Origin: Hanleya hanleyi
Taxonomy: Eukaryota > Mollusca > Polyplacophora > Lepidopleurida > Hanleyidae
Reading direction: 5' to 3'
NCBI GenBank assembly: GCA_036873755.1
Contig: JAVTVY010018740.1
Location: forward strand, 1 to 64,000
Length of the DNA stretch: 64,000 nucleotides
Positions within the stretch are counted from its first letter, which is position 1; each line of letters begins with the position of its first letter. Under the pieces are notes generated by a model. The model saw only the letters and a program-made list of their open reading frames with translations, was not told the DNA's origin and did no database searches. Below are positions 12,320 through 25,470 of the stretch, one piece after another. The translations under genes and the position numbers were made by a program.

Positions 12320-12550
12320 GGGGCCCTCGGTGGCCGAGTGGTCTAAGGCGCCTCGCTGGTGACCGCTAGCCTCACACCGCTGAACCGGCACGGGTTCGAG
12401 CCCAGCTGGTCCATGTGTGAAAGTTTGTCAGTTACTTGCCGTAGGGCGGTGGTTCTCTCCGGGTAGTCCGGCTTCCTCCACCAACCAAACTGACTGTCAC
12501 CATATGAGTGAAACAAACTTGAGTGTGACATTAAGCCAAAATTCTCTCCC
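12320..12550 (+). mobile_element. Intact tRNA-derived SINE with 12-bp target duplication
   Basis: A 231-bp element flanked by the direct repeat TCATCACGAGAA (12308-12319 and 12551-12562). The head is tRNA-like with A box TGGCCGAGTGG (12331-12341) and B box GGGTTCGAGCCC (12392-12403), resembling a Leu/Ser-type tRNA with a long variable region. A central block (GGTTCTCTCCGGGTAGTCCG) resembles conserved central domains of metazoan SINEs. It ends in GACATTAAGCCAAAATTC. Confidence 0.85.
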
Positions 12551-12918
12551 TCATCACGAGAATGAGATGCCTATAAATATATTAACAACCTTAACTTAAG
12601 ACTGCTCGTATTTTTATCTTTAAGCTATCACAGTGGAATGGCGGCATACTCTGAATGTACCTGTACTGATGTTTTAAGTTACATTAGAATGCCTGGAAGG
12701 AAAGTACTATCAGTTTGACTTTAAATGCTACTATCTCTCTCAGTGTGGTGGAAATGTATCTGTATCAGGACGAGTGAGTGAGTGAATAGGGTTTAACGTC
12801 GTTTTCAACATTTTCACAACTATATCACGACGGGGAGGGGAGGAGGAGGGTGAGGGGCGGGGGTACCTACTTGTAACAGAGCAGATCTAAAGCTGTCATT
12901 TTATAGTGCTGCCCCACT

Positions 12919-13030
12919 GAAATATCATGCCGTAGGCAGACATGACACCCCACTCAGTCACATTATACTGACACCGAGTGAACCAGTCCTTGCTCTATCT
13001 CTTAATGCTGAGCGTGAGCCAATACTCGTC
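12919..13030 (-). mobile_element. SINE body fragment
   Basis: The reverse complement of the SINE body at about 7390-7500: TGCCGTAGGCAGACATGACA, ACCCCACTCAGTCACATTAT and CTTAATGCTGAGCGTGAGC. The tRNA-like head is absent. Confidence 0.7.
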
Positions 13031-13789
13031 AGTATTGTCTACCCACGGCTCGTTTCCCATTCACTTTTTGAACATGTTTCGTATAAGTTCAGCATACCGA
13101 TGTTCGGGTAGTTTTTTGCTCTCTGATGATGAGCAAATGATTATTTGGCATGGCGTATTGTCCGTTATACAGAGCAACAGACATAACAGATTGGTCGCCG
13201 CAGATAAACCATGAGTAAGGGCTGATATTTGAGGGCGAAGGAATAAATTGCTTCTCTCTAAAAACATCACTTCACACTCTCTGATGTTTCAGGATCTTTT
13301 TTTTTTTTTTTTGGGGATCATTTTTTAAAAGGAAGTTGAAGGGGACGTTCAACGTCTATGTGCATTGTACTCATTGATACGACCAAGAGTTAAAGACCAC
13401 GTTGTCACACATGTGTCATATGCACATGTGCGTGGGCAGGAGTCGTGTTCTATCAAAAGTACTACATTGCCTAATATAGTAACTATTTTCCAACGAAAAC
13501 CTACCAGATCACACCCACGAGGAAGTAATCTTTTCTTTTGCTGGGAGTTCTCTCTGATACATGTGCTGTAAATTTAATTTGATGTTTGCTCGAATGTGCT
13601 CATATTGTAGGGGACATCTCCCTGCCTTTTCTGACCTACCATCTTTGACAAACTCCCTCAGACACATATAAAATCAAGGGGGAGGTTAATAATGGAAGAA
13701 CAGGTAATAGATTAGCCAACTGAGTAATAATATCACCTTTCTTACGGTATGACGTTACCATTTATCTTTCAAAGCATAGATAGGGCTGG

Positions 13790-14925
13790 CCGAAGCGTAT
13801 ACGTGACCATGACACCCACTTCCCTTCGAGTTTGTATTGGGTCCAAACATGGCCACCAGGCAGCCATTTTGGATTTCCCCATGAAACATCATCGTGATTT
13901 CTCGGGAAGTACTGCATGGATCTTTCTCAAATTTGGTACACAGGTTCCCCTTGGGGTCTAGTTATGAAAGATACCTTTTTCGGTCCGATTCGAAAATCCA
14001 ATATGGCCACCAAGCGGCCATCTTAAATTTCCCCATGAAACATTGTTATCGTGATTTCTCAGGAACTACTGCATGGATTTTTCTCAAATTTGGTACACAT
14101 GTTCCCCTTGTGGTCCAGTTGTGCAAGATGTCTTTTCTGGTCCGATCCGAAAATCCAATATGGCTACAAGGCGGCCATCTTGGATTTCCCCATGAAACAT
14201 TGTTATCGCGATTTCTCAGGAACTACTGCATGGATCTTTCTCAAATTTGGTACACAGGTTCCCCTTGGGGTCTAGTTGTGCAAGATACCTTTTCTGGTCC
14301 GATTCGAAAATCCAATATGGCCACCAGGCAGCCTTCTTGGATTTCCCCTTGAAACTTTGTTATCGTGATTTCTCGGGAAAAACTGTGTGGATCTTTCTCA
14401 AATTTGGTACACAGATTCCCCTTAGGGTCTAGTTGTGCAAGATACCTCTTTCGGTCCGATTTGAAAATCCAATATGGCCACCAGGCGGCCATCTTAGATT
14501 TCCCCATGAAACTTTGTTATCGTGATTTCACAGGAAGCACTTCATGGATCTTCCTCAAATTTGGTACACAGGTTCCCCTTGTGGTCCAGTTGTGCAAGAT
14601 ACCTTTTTTGGTCCGATTCGAAAATCCAATATGGCCACCAGGCGGCCATTTTGAATTTCCCCATGAAATTTTGTTATCGTGAATTCTTAGGAACTACTGC
14701 ATGGATCTTTCTCAAATTTGGTACACAGGTTCCACTTGTGGTCTAGCTACGCAAGATGGCTTTTTCGGTCCGATTCGAAAGTCCAATATGGCCACCTGGC
14801 AGCCATCTTGAATTTTCCATGAATCTTTGTTATCGTGATTTCTCAGGAAGTACTGCATGGATCTTTCTCAAATTTGGTGCACAGGTCCCACATGGGGCCT
14901 AGTTGTGCAAGATACCTTTTTTGGC
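13790..14925. repeat. 156-bp tandem satellite, about seven units
   Basis: Units recur at about 156 bp (CCAATATGGCC motif near 13999, 14154, 14311, 14470, 14626 and 14782, plus a divergent first unit near 13841). Conserved blocks are CAAATTTGGTACACAGGTTC, GTGCAAGATACCTTTT, GGTCCGATTCGAAAATCC and the short palindrome-like GGCGGCCAT. As 156 is divisible by three, long spurious frames run through several units. Confidence 0.9.
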
Positions 14926-15499
14926 ATATCCTATATATTTACTATAGAGAATATCCATACCTTCACTTTCTATAACAAGGAGTTCAAATGATTCCGAATT
15001 AAAATGTATTTCTTCAAATTTTAAATCAGTTTACTTTACTCCATGCCGTTGCAAGTGAACTGCTCTATTGTTTCGTCTGCCGACAGGCCGGCTACACAAA
15101 GAGATGTCACTCATGTGACACAACGGCACAACTCTACAACTGTAGACAGTAGATTACTGCGTGTTTTGATCCAAGGGAGATTCAGGCACTTTCAAAGTTT
15201 CAACATTACTGCTCGGACCGGATCCCTTCATTAGTATTAAGTTTGTACCATCTTACTATTGGATATCTCAAACTAGCCCAGTGAACAGAACAGAATTAGC
15301 ATTCGTTCCTAATTATAAAATCTTAAGTATGTTTCATGGCTCATGCCAAAGTGTTAAAGAGATTTGTCTTCGCTTCCCAATGATGGGACGTGCAAAAAAA
15401 AACCTACAAAACGAAGACGAAGGATCCTGTGGACATTCAATTTCAGACTAACTTGGCTCATTTCACTTGTACTATAACAACCGACATCAAGTACAGTTT

Positions 15500-16100
15500 C
15501 TAGAAATCTTGATACTCCTGAAACTTATAAAGATAATATCTTGGTGTTTGCCAGTGTCCCTTTTTTTTATCGTTTTCGCTCAAATTCGAAATTCTGCAAA
15601 CAAAACAAGATTTACCTGTTATCCTAAGGGATAACTGAGATACCCCCGCTCTGCCTGCCGTTCTGAGTAATATTTTAATACAGTATAAAAACAAAAATAT
15701 ACTGGTCATTCCTAGTCTGGGTAATTTTGACAAAAATTAATATTTCATGTCACAAGTAGGAGATGCAAATCTTCAAACATGTCTACAAATGTTTCAGAAC
15801 CTTCTGATAAAAATAGTTGGAATAGTTGAGAAGCAAAACTTGTCTGTACATGGGAATAGATCCTGAAAATGGCAAAGTCCTATAAAGTTCAAAACGTCAT
15901 AAATATGTCAAAAATTATAATTTCGCCTTGTAAATAGGACATGCACATCTTCAAATCATAGGTTTCATTAAAATAGAAGCAAAATCTTAGGAAGAGTAGT
16001 CCGGACAAAATTGTGTCTACAGACAGACGGACAGGCAGACAGACGGACAAGCCGATTCCAGTATAGCCCCTAACTTCGTTGCGGGGGGTATAATTACAAA
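15500..16100 (-). repeat. Dispersed repeat remnant with (GACAGACG)n and CCCCGCAACGAAGTT end
   Basis: On the minus strand the segment starts near 16095 with CCCCCCGCAACGAAGTTAGG, followed by a GTCCGTCTGTCTGCC-rich stretch and then AT-rich sequence including two short similar blocks (near 15740 and 15900, ATTTCATGTC.CAAGTAG / ATTTCGCCTTGTAAATAGG). It looks like a common mobile-element end, of unassigned class. Confidence 0.5.
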
Positions 16101-16494
16101 TCAATCGTTTGTTCTTAGTAACAATGGACAAAAAGGTCCTCTGGTCATTAGCTTACAATTATCGGACAATGGTGGGCGCCAAGATCCTTCAGGATCTCTC
16201 GTCTCGTATGAGATATATTAGCCTGCTGTGTATTCTATTGGCTTCATACAATCTCCGGGAGCACGCCAATAACACAGAAGATGTGTTCCATGCGGGATTT
16301 GTTTTCAATCATGTCATAAAACTTATCAACTTAGAGAAATTCTACATTCTCAAGGAGGAAAAGTAGCATTTGAAAAACATCTGTAGCAAACATATGCGTT
16401 TCAGAGGAACTGTATATATTGGACAAAATAGCAATTCATAGTCTTAATTTTATAATTTAAAGTGATACATTCATCCGAGGAATATTTTTAGAGG

Positions 16495-17087
16495 AAAGGA
16501 GACGGTACGATAAGGCGGGATTTTGGCCTATACGTTGTGCGGTTGAAATCGAAAAAATAAAATGTCCTATAAATAATTGTGTTTTAATGTAACGGCAAGA
16601 GAAAATATATCTACACAATATGTGAAAGTTCTAGCTCGATTGCTTCATGATTATTGTTATGACATGAACCCTAAATCCGCAGCATGTGCTATTTCGTGAA
16701 AAATGGATCTAACTCGAGTCATTTAAATGCACATTTAGACACGAAGGACCCCTTGGACCAGAACACCATTGAACCTGGTGATGTCCGTTGGCATTATATC
16801 TCCACTGCTGGATTTTTTGGGGGTCCAAGGGTTCCTTTGTGTCCAAATGTGCCTTTAAATGACCCGATTTAGACCCTTTTTTCTCGAAATAGCACATACT
16901 ATGGATTTCAATTTCATGTCATGACAACAATGATAATGCAATCGAGCTAGAAATTTGACATATTGTGTACATATATTTTCTCTTTTCGTTACATTAAAAC
17001 ACAATTATTTTGAGGACATTTTATTTTTTCGATTTCAACCGCACCACGTATAGGCCAAAATCCCGCCTTATCGTACCATCTCCTTTG
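16495..17087. mobile_element. ~590-bp foldback MITE with ~285-bp arms
   Basis: The left arm from GAGACGGTACGATAAGGCGG is mirrored by CCGCCTTATCGTACCATCTC at the right end. The inner arms (AGCACATGCTGCGGAT / ATTTCGAGAAAAAAGG, CGATTGCTTCATGATTATTG / CAATGATAATGCAATCGAGC) pair almost to the centre near 16790. No clear target duplication. Confidence 0.85.
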
Positions 17088-17282
17088 GAGGCCTATTAAC
17101 AAGCAGATTTAAAATGCTCACTGTCTCGTGATTTCGTCACGAAAACTTGTGTTTCCGCAACGGACTACTTTTAAGTATGATGCCCCAGTCGACTTCTTTC
17201 TTACCAGAAAAAAACTTTGATAATCTTTGGATACTGTGCGTTAGTATAAGGCAGTATTAGAATAACCAGACCGAAAGAGTTC

Positions 17283-17670
17283 TGCAAAGAAAGTAGACAA
17301 CACAAGCGTCTAGTCCCAATGTAATATCCATCCGTCGTCCGTTAGATAATTTTCTCGTTCATAATCCAAAGACCTAATTCATATTACATGGACACCAAAT
17401 GAAAAAAAACATAAAAAAATAATGATGGTATACATTAAAAAAAAGGTCAGTTTCCAACAAGAGAGAAGCGATCAACGGTTTTCACTGATGTCGGCAAGAC
17501 ATCGAGATGTACCAAATATATCAAATCATTATCGCTGCGTATTCTTAATCCATATGATTCTGGCTTTAGAGTCGTTATCTAAAGACTATCCGAGTCACGC
17601 TTTTATTGTGTCTGTTCCTATGAACACCCTGAGCATGTTGAAGTACATATGTTCAGCGGAAGACACAAGT
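17283..17670 (-). repeat. Dispersed repeat family 1 copy, minus strand
   Basis: Read on the minus strand the order is the family order: ATGTTCATAGGAACAGACAC, AAAGCGTGACTCGGATAG, GATACGCAGC..., ACGGACGACGGATGGATAT, ACTAGACGCTTGTGTT. A plus-strand open frame of 125 codons across it is therefore repeat noise. Confidence 0.8.
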
Positions 17671-17811
17671 TACGAAACGCAACCAACACCACTGAAAATT
17701 GTGGACTTTTTCTGTGATTCCGTCACGGATATTTTCAGAGACTATATAACAAAATATCAGCCATATTTCGGAGGGCTTTATAATTTAGTTGAAGATTGAC
17801 AAGAGTACTTT

Positions 17812-18262
17812 AAGCCCAACTCACATTACGAACATTCTGTTGTATTAGAACAAAAACACTGTTCAGTGTGAGGTGCACAGAAACACGAACATTCTGTTCG
17901 AGGGACAAGTTCGTGAAATCAAACATGTTTGATTTTCGGAACATGTTTTCGCCCTCAAAACAGTTTTTGTCTTTAGAGTGTGGTAATCGCGAACATGTGT
18001 CCGAACATTTACCAACAGTCATCCAATCAACTGGCAGCTGTCGGTCATGTGACGAAGCCGCTCTCACATGACACAACAAAATGGCAGAATGTTCATGTTT
18101 CTGGGCACCCCACACTGCAAACAAATGTTCTGAACAGTGTTTTTGTTCTAATACAACAACATGTTCGTAGTGTGAGTTGGGCTAAATTTACCACGAACAA
18201 AAACACGAACAAACTGTTCTGTTCTAATACAACCAAATGTTCGTAGTGTGAGTTGGGCTTTA
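17812..18262. mobile_element. ~450-bp MITE with AGCCCAACTCACA terminal inverted repeats
   Basis: The left end AAGCCCAACTCACATTACGA and right end TAGTGTGAGTTGGGCTT are inverted copies. The right terminal repeat occurs twice (ending near 18184 and 18260). Internal inverted pieces around GAACATGTT are also present. TTTA flanks suggest a T/A-rich target. Confidence 0.75.
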
Positions 18263-18589
18263 GCCCTAGAAAGTCTGCTTATACGGAACTCATTTTCAAG
18301 TAACCAGTTCTTCAAATTTTTTAACATACATTCCAAACCGTGATTCCGCTAATGTAGATTTCACGAATAGATTCTTTTCTGTTTTTTTTTTAATTCGATT
18401 TTAAGTCACTTCCCTCAACCAATTTCGACATTGTAAACTATTCCTTTCTGGACAGTAATATTCCAGTGGAACCTGCATATGGCGTATAAATATCTCGCCT
18501 AGTAGCATTTGCTAGATCCTGTGTTAAATGTGACGATTTTAATCAACGTCACAAAAGATTGTTCTAGAAACATATAAAACAGGGCTATA

Positions 18590-19095
18590 CCACCAAGCGC
18601 CTCCACCCAAAGTTTCTCAAATTTGGCGATACATATCGCATGCTAATAGCAAAATACGAGCGTAGCGTGCAACATCTTTGGCGTTACGTTTCGTAACTTA
18701 TGTCTAATTCCGCTAAACCCGGGGCTAGGGGCAGTATGAACCCATGTGCTTCAAGATCCTCATGGTTCTCATATGAACAGTCACAATCAAAGCGTGACTG
18801 AGATACATCATTCTCTAGATGACGACTTTACAACGAATATTATGGATTAAAAATACTGATCAGCGATACGGATTTGATAGTTTAGGAACATCATAATGTC
18901 ATGCCGGCATCATTGAAAACTGTTGACCGCTTTTCTCTTTCGGAAAACCAGCCTATGTTTATGTATACTATGGTTGTCTTTTGAATTTGGTGCTAATACT
19001 GTTATATGGAATATGTCAAAGGTCTTTGGATTTTGGACGCGGATATGGCCGACGGCTGAATTATGAGTGACGGATCAGACGCTTGTAATATAGCT
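18590..19095 (+). repeat. Dispersed repeat family 1, long copy
   Basis: The most complete copy: CCACCCAAAGTTTCTCAAAT, GCATGCTAATAGCAAAATAC, ACCCGGGGCTAGGGGC, TATGAACAGTCACAATCAAA, TACTGATCAGCGATACGGAT, GGCATCATTGAAAACTGTTG and a closing CAGACGCTTGTAATAT. No terminal inverted repeat or coding capacity seen. A further degraded end follows at about 19240-19350. Confidence 0.8.
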
Positions 19096-19350
19096 ATTCC
19101 CTCATTCGACCGAAAAATATCCAGCCCCTAATCGATGCTAGATGGCCGTTTTCATGTAACACAGTTCCACAACATTTCGACGAAAACCTTCCAAACATAT
19201 AGACATGTACTAAAATTATAGGAAGATTTTTGTGTTAAGCCTTTTCAGATCTTGATGCTAATGATGTATTATTAATATGATACTTAGATAATCAACGCAG
19301 GAAGTCTTTATGGACAACGGCTGGTTACTGAATATGTTGTATGATGCTTG

Positions 19351-20814
19351 TATTTAACGCTTATTGCGTTTATAGATTGTTGTACATGACCATTCCTACC
19401 AATGTATGTACGTATATACACATCTTTGTCTTACCCAATTTTATTAGTCTCGCATGAAATATATGTAGATAAACTTATTTGTTTGACACTTTGTTATTTA
19501 CTGTATAGCAACGTGTTTCGCAGGGGCGACATTCCGCACCTTAAGTGGTCATTATATTCGGTCTTCAGATTTTCAGTCCCTAGTCAAGATGCACCTAGGT
19601 ACGAAGGTTTGAATGAAGCTGTGTATATAAGTTGGTATTACTAAAGCTTGCTCCAAGGCACAAGTAGTACTAAGGAACTGATTAGGTAGGTTGTCCCTCT
19701 TATCTTAAACCATGGTGACCAGATGTTTTGCCCCACCTCAATTTCACCTCGTGTCATCATGGCTCACCATGTCAGTGATTTTGAAGACGCACCATTTTGG
19801 TCAGTCGCAAGGTGCTTCAATTCCGACCAGATCAAACAAAATGTTCCATTTCCATGTTTCTGGAACTTATCTTTACCTAAACACTGAGCTCACACCACAC
19901 ACCGCCCCAGTTTTCCTTGGCCCAGACACTTGTTGAATCAAGATTCCAAATGTTGTGCAAATTTGGCTGAATGATCCTATGTATCCACGCTATTTCCATA
20001 TACGAAACGACCGTCTCGATATATATCGTATACACGCGTACAGGGATATTTTGTAAAAATAGAGGGCGCTGCGGTGTGCCAAGGTCAATGGGGGATTGCT
20101 GCATGATCTTTCGTCAGTTCACATGTGGTGCGCTGGAGTTGTCCAGGGTTGACAAGCGACCAGAGACACGGAAATGCGGCAGTAATGTTATGTATCTTGC
20201 ACTATAGTTAATCAAGGAAGCATAAAGTGTGTTCTGTTGGAAATGTGGTGCGTAATGACAAGATGATAGCTTTGTCAGTTAACACCGTTTACACACTGCC
20301 GGCCAGCATGTTGACGACTTCGAATCCCTCTTAGCAGGGGGGGATAATTGTGTATTTGTTTACATCCCACTTCCAAATATGGTAATACTACATTGGTGTA
20401 TTGTGTTTGCCCTGGATTTTTGGAGTGGTCGTGGTTTTACGATCTGTTTTATCTATTTCGTATAGAGTCAAAAATGTTTTCATGTCAGAATACGTATGTA
20501 AAAAGCGTGATGGATGTATAATATTTGCTGAAAAAGATATATCAAGAGGAGAAGAACAGACGTTTTGATAACTAATTTTTCCAGCAGGAGTCAAATTTCC
20601 TATATTTTGGCATTATAGCGTTTGGTAATCGTGTTCTTCGCTGTGAGATGAAACCAGATTCCGAATAGTTTATAACCTCCGAGGCCTCAAGTTATCCTGT
20701 AATAAACGGGAAATTTTTACCGAAAGTTTTTTATTTTTTTTTATTTTTTACAATTCATACTGCCATAAACCTTTCAGCATAAACACTCGGAAAAAAGCTT
20801 ACACAGAAAAAACA
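19351..20814. other. No gene or repeat recognised
   Basis: Short open frames here lack splice context and coding bias. I see nothing that I can name. Confidence 0.4.
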
Positions 20815-20978
20815 ACTTTAAGGAATATTCCCCGACTATTACACGAGCGGAATATTCCTCAACATGACTAAGGGATATTCCGTACCATGTTAATTTCCTT
20901 AACATGCTACGGAATATTCCTTATTGAATTTTAGGGAATATTTCGCTTGTGTACTAGTCGGGGAATATTTCTTAAATT
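20815..20978. mobile_element. ~160-bp palindromic MITE (GGAATATTCC motifs)
   Basis: The left arm TTAAGGAATATTCCCCGACT pairs with AGTCGGGGAATATTTCTTAA at the right. Each arm carries several GGAATATTCC-like palindromes and the arms meet near 20895. T/A-rich flanks. Confidence 0.8.
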
Positions 20979-21599
20979 TCAAGGATTTTTTTTTCAATGT
21001 ATCCAGGGGACGCATTACTCTAGGGGGAGACTATGCCCCAAGAGGTATACCTGTCCTATCAACACGAATGATAAGCTCCCAAGGTCGACATTCCGATTTA
21101 AGTTTAACAAATTTGCAAGGTACCCATTCCTCATAACATTCAGCGAATTCAACTCCAAAATATAATAGTTCAAAGTTTTGTTTTTGATATATGCCCAGTA
21201 TATCGAATCGAACGCGTTTTCACAATCTATTAAAACAGTCCTTTAACGTTTTTTTTCTTCATGAGATGAAATATGTTTTCCCTAATCAAACCTCCCTTAA
21301 TTAATAATGGTAAAACTTCCCTAATTCTGTTCGCTATACAACTTGAAATGAATCAATTTTCAGATTTTTTTTCTAGTTTTCCTTTCCTGAAAGGTCATTT
21401 AACGGGGGTACAAGATACATGCAAGCACTGAACTATGCTCACCCATTCTATATTTCAGGTGAAAAACAAATGCATATTAAAAACGAATCTTTTGCAGAAA
21501 GTGCGGCCTTTGCGAAATTGAGAATACTGTTTGAGTGCGATTCTTATGGACTTGTCCTAGGCCTTTTATCCCCCACCCTTTCACGGTCTACTCATTAGT

Positions 21600-23155
21600 A
21601 AAATACTGGCTTGTGGTGTGACAGAAAAATCGGCCGGGATAATCTTTGACTATTCGAAAAATAGAAAGCAAATGATTAAAATCGCAGATGATTACAGTGG
21701 CGCGATGTTGTTACGGATGTGCCACAGGGATCTGTCTTAAGGCCACTTCTTTTTAATAGTTTCATGAACTACCTGCTTTTGTCGGTTGAATCGTCATTAT
21801 ATAATTATGCAGACGATAAAACGATATGTAGTAGTGACAAATCTGTCGAAAAGATCATTGAAGTTCTTAAACTCAAACCGTTAATGCCATTGATTGCTTC
21901 ACCAAAAACTTTTTGTGTGCTAATCCGAGCACATTTCAGGTCATACTATTTGGTGTTAAACATTGGCAAGATCGTGTTTTAAATCTAGGTAGCATAACTA
22001 TAGAATTTTACGAACATGTTAAACTTTTGGGTATTAATTTTGATGTCAGATTGAGTTTTGACAAGCACGTGTTCGAATTATGCACCAGAGCTGCCAGGCA
22101 AATTAATGATTTGAAAAGATTCTCCATGATTCTGGATTTTAAAAGTAAAGTTGCTATAAACAAATGTTTAACATGTCGAATTTTAATTACTGTACAACTG
22201 TTTGGACATTCTGTCTCAGATTCTGCTCCGATAAACTGGAGAAACTAGACGATATGGCTATCCGCTTTGTTTATTTTTGTGATCAACATAGTGATTACGA
22301 GGTGCGTCTTTCCAAAGCTGATGTTGTACCAATAAACTTGTATCGGGCTAGATGTACCGGTATGGCTTTGGAAGTTTTTGAAATTGTAAACAAAATTCAC
22401 CCAGAGTACATTCATGATATCGTAAGCGATAGTAACATTGTAAATGTCCCTCAGTACCGAACAAAGACTTACCGGTATAAATCCATGAGTTACCAGGGGA
22501 GCTAAACTGTGGAATCATCTGCCGATTGCCATAAAGCAGGTTTTTACAGTTAGGGAATTTTAATAAGCCACATTTTTAAACGAATGTTTCGGCTGTGGTT
22601 GCACATTATGTTACGATCCATTGTAGCATTTTTTAGTTGCTCTTTTCGATCTTTGGTGTGGTACATTTATTACAGCAATACTGGATATATAAAATAAAAC
22701 TACACTAATTTTGAGCCAAACTGTATAGTGCACTGCTTAACCGGTTTCGTCCATTTGATGGACTTTTTAATAGCAATAATATATTTATTCATAGGCAAGG
22801 CTATATATATATACCGGTATATATTTGTGTCGGTTTCGCATTCCGACTGGTGCTACTGTCTATGATATGTTTTAAATAGTTCATACATTTGTAATTAAAT
22901 TCTTAGTAAGCTCTTACAGTGAGTCTATATTATCTCGTATTTCCATATCCGAAATTTTTATTTTAGAGAAAGAAATGATCTTATAGCGAGTTTATATTAC
23001 TTGGTATTTTTATATCATATCAACTAATTTATGTATGCGTTTTAACTTTTTATTTATGCGGTTACATTGTTTTACAGTCGGCATAAGTATCCCTCGGCTA
23101 AGGATTTATCATTGTAACATCCGATTTTAAATAAAGATTTGATTTGATTTAATTT
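21600..23155 (+). pseudogene. Degenerate non-LTR retrotransposon (LINE) reverse transcriptase, 3' part
   Basis: Frame fragments at 21719-21982, 21913-22248 and 22164-22505 together give an RT palm region: PQGSVLRPLLFNSFMNYLL, then YADDKTICSS (the YADD catalytic box), then LGINFDVRLSFDKHV, ARQINDLKRFS and NYCTTVW, typical of the C-terminal part of CR1/jockey-like RTs. Frameshifts break it at least twice and the 5' part is absent, so it is dead. The 3' end near 23140 has AATAAAGATTTGATTTGATT. A 3' UTR block at 22690-22810 recurs at 38625-38745 and 40600-40720. Confidence 0.8.
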
Positions 23156-25470
23156 GAGAAACGTGTTTATCCTAGATTTGCAAATAAACACTGTCCGCCT
23201 GTAGGTGCAAGTGTGCGAAAAACAATCCCCTAGCGACATCTTATGGTATATTATTACCACATTTGAGAAGAATTCAATGATCAGTTGTCAAATTATTGCT
23301 CGAATTTTTTTTGGCACCACCTGTAGGCTAAAGCAGGCGAAATACAATCCCAAGGGACATCTCGTGGCATGGTATCTGCATATAAAATTTGAAAAGAATC
23401 CATTAGTTATGCTTTATGGCCCACGTAAAATGAAGTGAAAGGTGACAATTTAGCCAAAGATGACAAGTTTATGTTAACAACAATTTTTCGTCAATTTACT
23501 GCACTAACGACGATATTTACAGCCTAACTGTCCATACATGCTCTATCGTAAACTGCAAGTTTCTCATACCGCGATAGTTGACTAAGACGAGTGTTTCGTC
23601 CGGGTTATGAATATCGCATCAATATATTGCCATGTCTTCTTCTGATCCGGTAAACATGTCAACCTTTTATTTGCATTTTAAAGGGCTTGATTTGTCAAGC
23701 AGTAGCGATAAATAAGTCATCTGTGTCTGTGTAGTCGAGTGGGAGATGCTTCTCTCACTTGCTTTTCGACGATCTCTTCAATGGTTCACCTGTTAAATTC
23801 GCTAGCAAACAGAACACAGATATGTGGCACAGACAGATGGATGTGAAAGTTTTTACCGGCAATCGCTAGGCGGAAATACTCGCTTTAAAATTGCAAGTAT
23901 GCGTGTCTTGGTTTGGAGGGGTGGGGGTGGGTGGGGGGAGGTTGTCGTAAGACTAACATAAGACATTGCATCGTACTTACTGGTGATGGAGTACATGTAT
24001 CGTATTACGCCCATGATGACATTTTGCGAGAATTCAATATTATTGTTTTCGTGAAATACAAAGAAAATGAGTATGTACTATGTTCTTGTCGACGAGACTC
24101 GTGTAATCATTATCATCAAGTACTTGTTGCCCCCAATTTCTTGTTCCTTAACCAAGACCCCATATGCATACACCCAAGGCCGTGGGCTTCTTAGACCTTT
24201 GCACAGTTCATGTTTAATTAAAATGAAGTTCATAAGCATGTACTGTTGCCATCAGATACACACCGGCAAGGCAAGAATTTGTTTTGAAACGTCATCTTTC
24301 GTTGAGCATCAATATCATGGAATTCGGCTGGAATATTTTTGTATTTCGCTATCCTTATACGATATTTTGGACCTACAAGCAATATTGTAGGAGTAATGAT
24401 GAAACTGAATAAAATATCAATCCCAGCAAAAAAGGAAAAATACACAGATAAAAGAGAACGCACCAGGAAAAAAATTAAGATTTTATTTGATGTTATTGTT
24501 AATGCATGGTCAGTCTGGTGGTGAAGTGGAATTTGCACGTATTGTACGTGTCATACATGTATATCATTTTGAGAATAATATTTAAGCGACACATTTTACG
24601 CAATCAAAGGACAGCTTTTTGCTACATGGCAGTGTGACTAACGTCACAGGACCTACGAAGTAGGGTAGGCATTAGGACTCCGACGCGAACTGACCTCTTG
24701 GAAATTTCCCCCCCCCCCCTCAAGTTGAAATCCTGCCTGTATTAAGATGGACACAGCCCAAGTCAGAATCACCAGTGATTTTCATGAAAAATGACCAGAA
24801 ACGTTTATTAAATGTAGGCCATCTCAGCACTTGCTGGTAATAGTCCCTTAATGCACCTTAATGTTAAAAATCAGGGTTCAAATGTCAACGGTTCTCCTTT
24901 TTTTGCCGACGAAAGGATTCGGATGGACTGAACGACTGACTCACCCATTACCGGACAATTTTCAAATGAGAGACTACTTCGTAGGAAAAACAGATTAATG
25001 CATGCATTGCTTTGTAACTATCAGAGGCCACTCTGAAAAGCTCAACATGAAAAGCTCAAAGGTACATGCATAATAAAGCAATGTCTCTCATCTCTGATTC
25101 TTTGTCTGTTCTATCAACGATATAACATGGACGGCTGTTGACTCACCACAAATCGCGTTCAGAAAACGGGCATGCCAACGGGAGGATAATTTTCATCCTT
25201 GTCCACAATATACTATTAGTATTCAACATAATTTGTTGAATTGAATAAAACATCTTATCACTGCTGCAATCATATGTACCTATTTTCATTGTAATTCTAG
25301 AATATGTTAGCTGAGTATTATACAACTAATGATACACAAGTAGGCAAATATACAAAGCCGAGTCTTGTGCTTTTTGTGCTATGTGTCTTAGACAAATGTT
25401 TTGTGTCGTACTCGTGTAGATGTGTGTCGTACTTAAATAGCAATGTATCGAAATATCGTACGCAGATTTG
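23156..25470. other. No gene recognised
   Basis: AT-rich sequence with a poly-C run near 24709. Only short unsupported open frames, including a hydrophobic minus-strand one at 24230-24538 with no splice or start context. Confidence 0.4.

Noticed and set aside
13894..14746. Series of similar open frames with repeated LKFGT(Q/H)VPL
   Set aside because: They only reflect the 156-bp satellite, whose period is a multiple of three.
17422..17799. Plus-strand open frame of 125 codons
   Set aside because: The frame lies mostly within a reversed copy of the ~450-bp dispersed repeat and shares no domain with anything I know.
24230..24538. Hydrophobic minus-strand open frame of 102 codons
   Set aside because: T-rich codons make it hydrophobic by composition; no start context, splice sites or domain.
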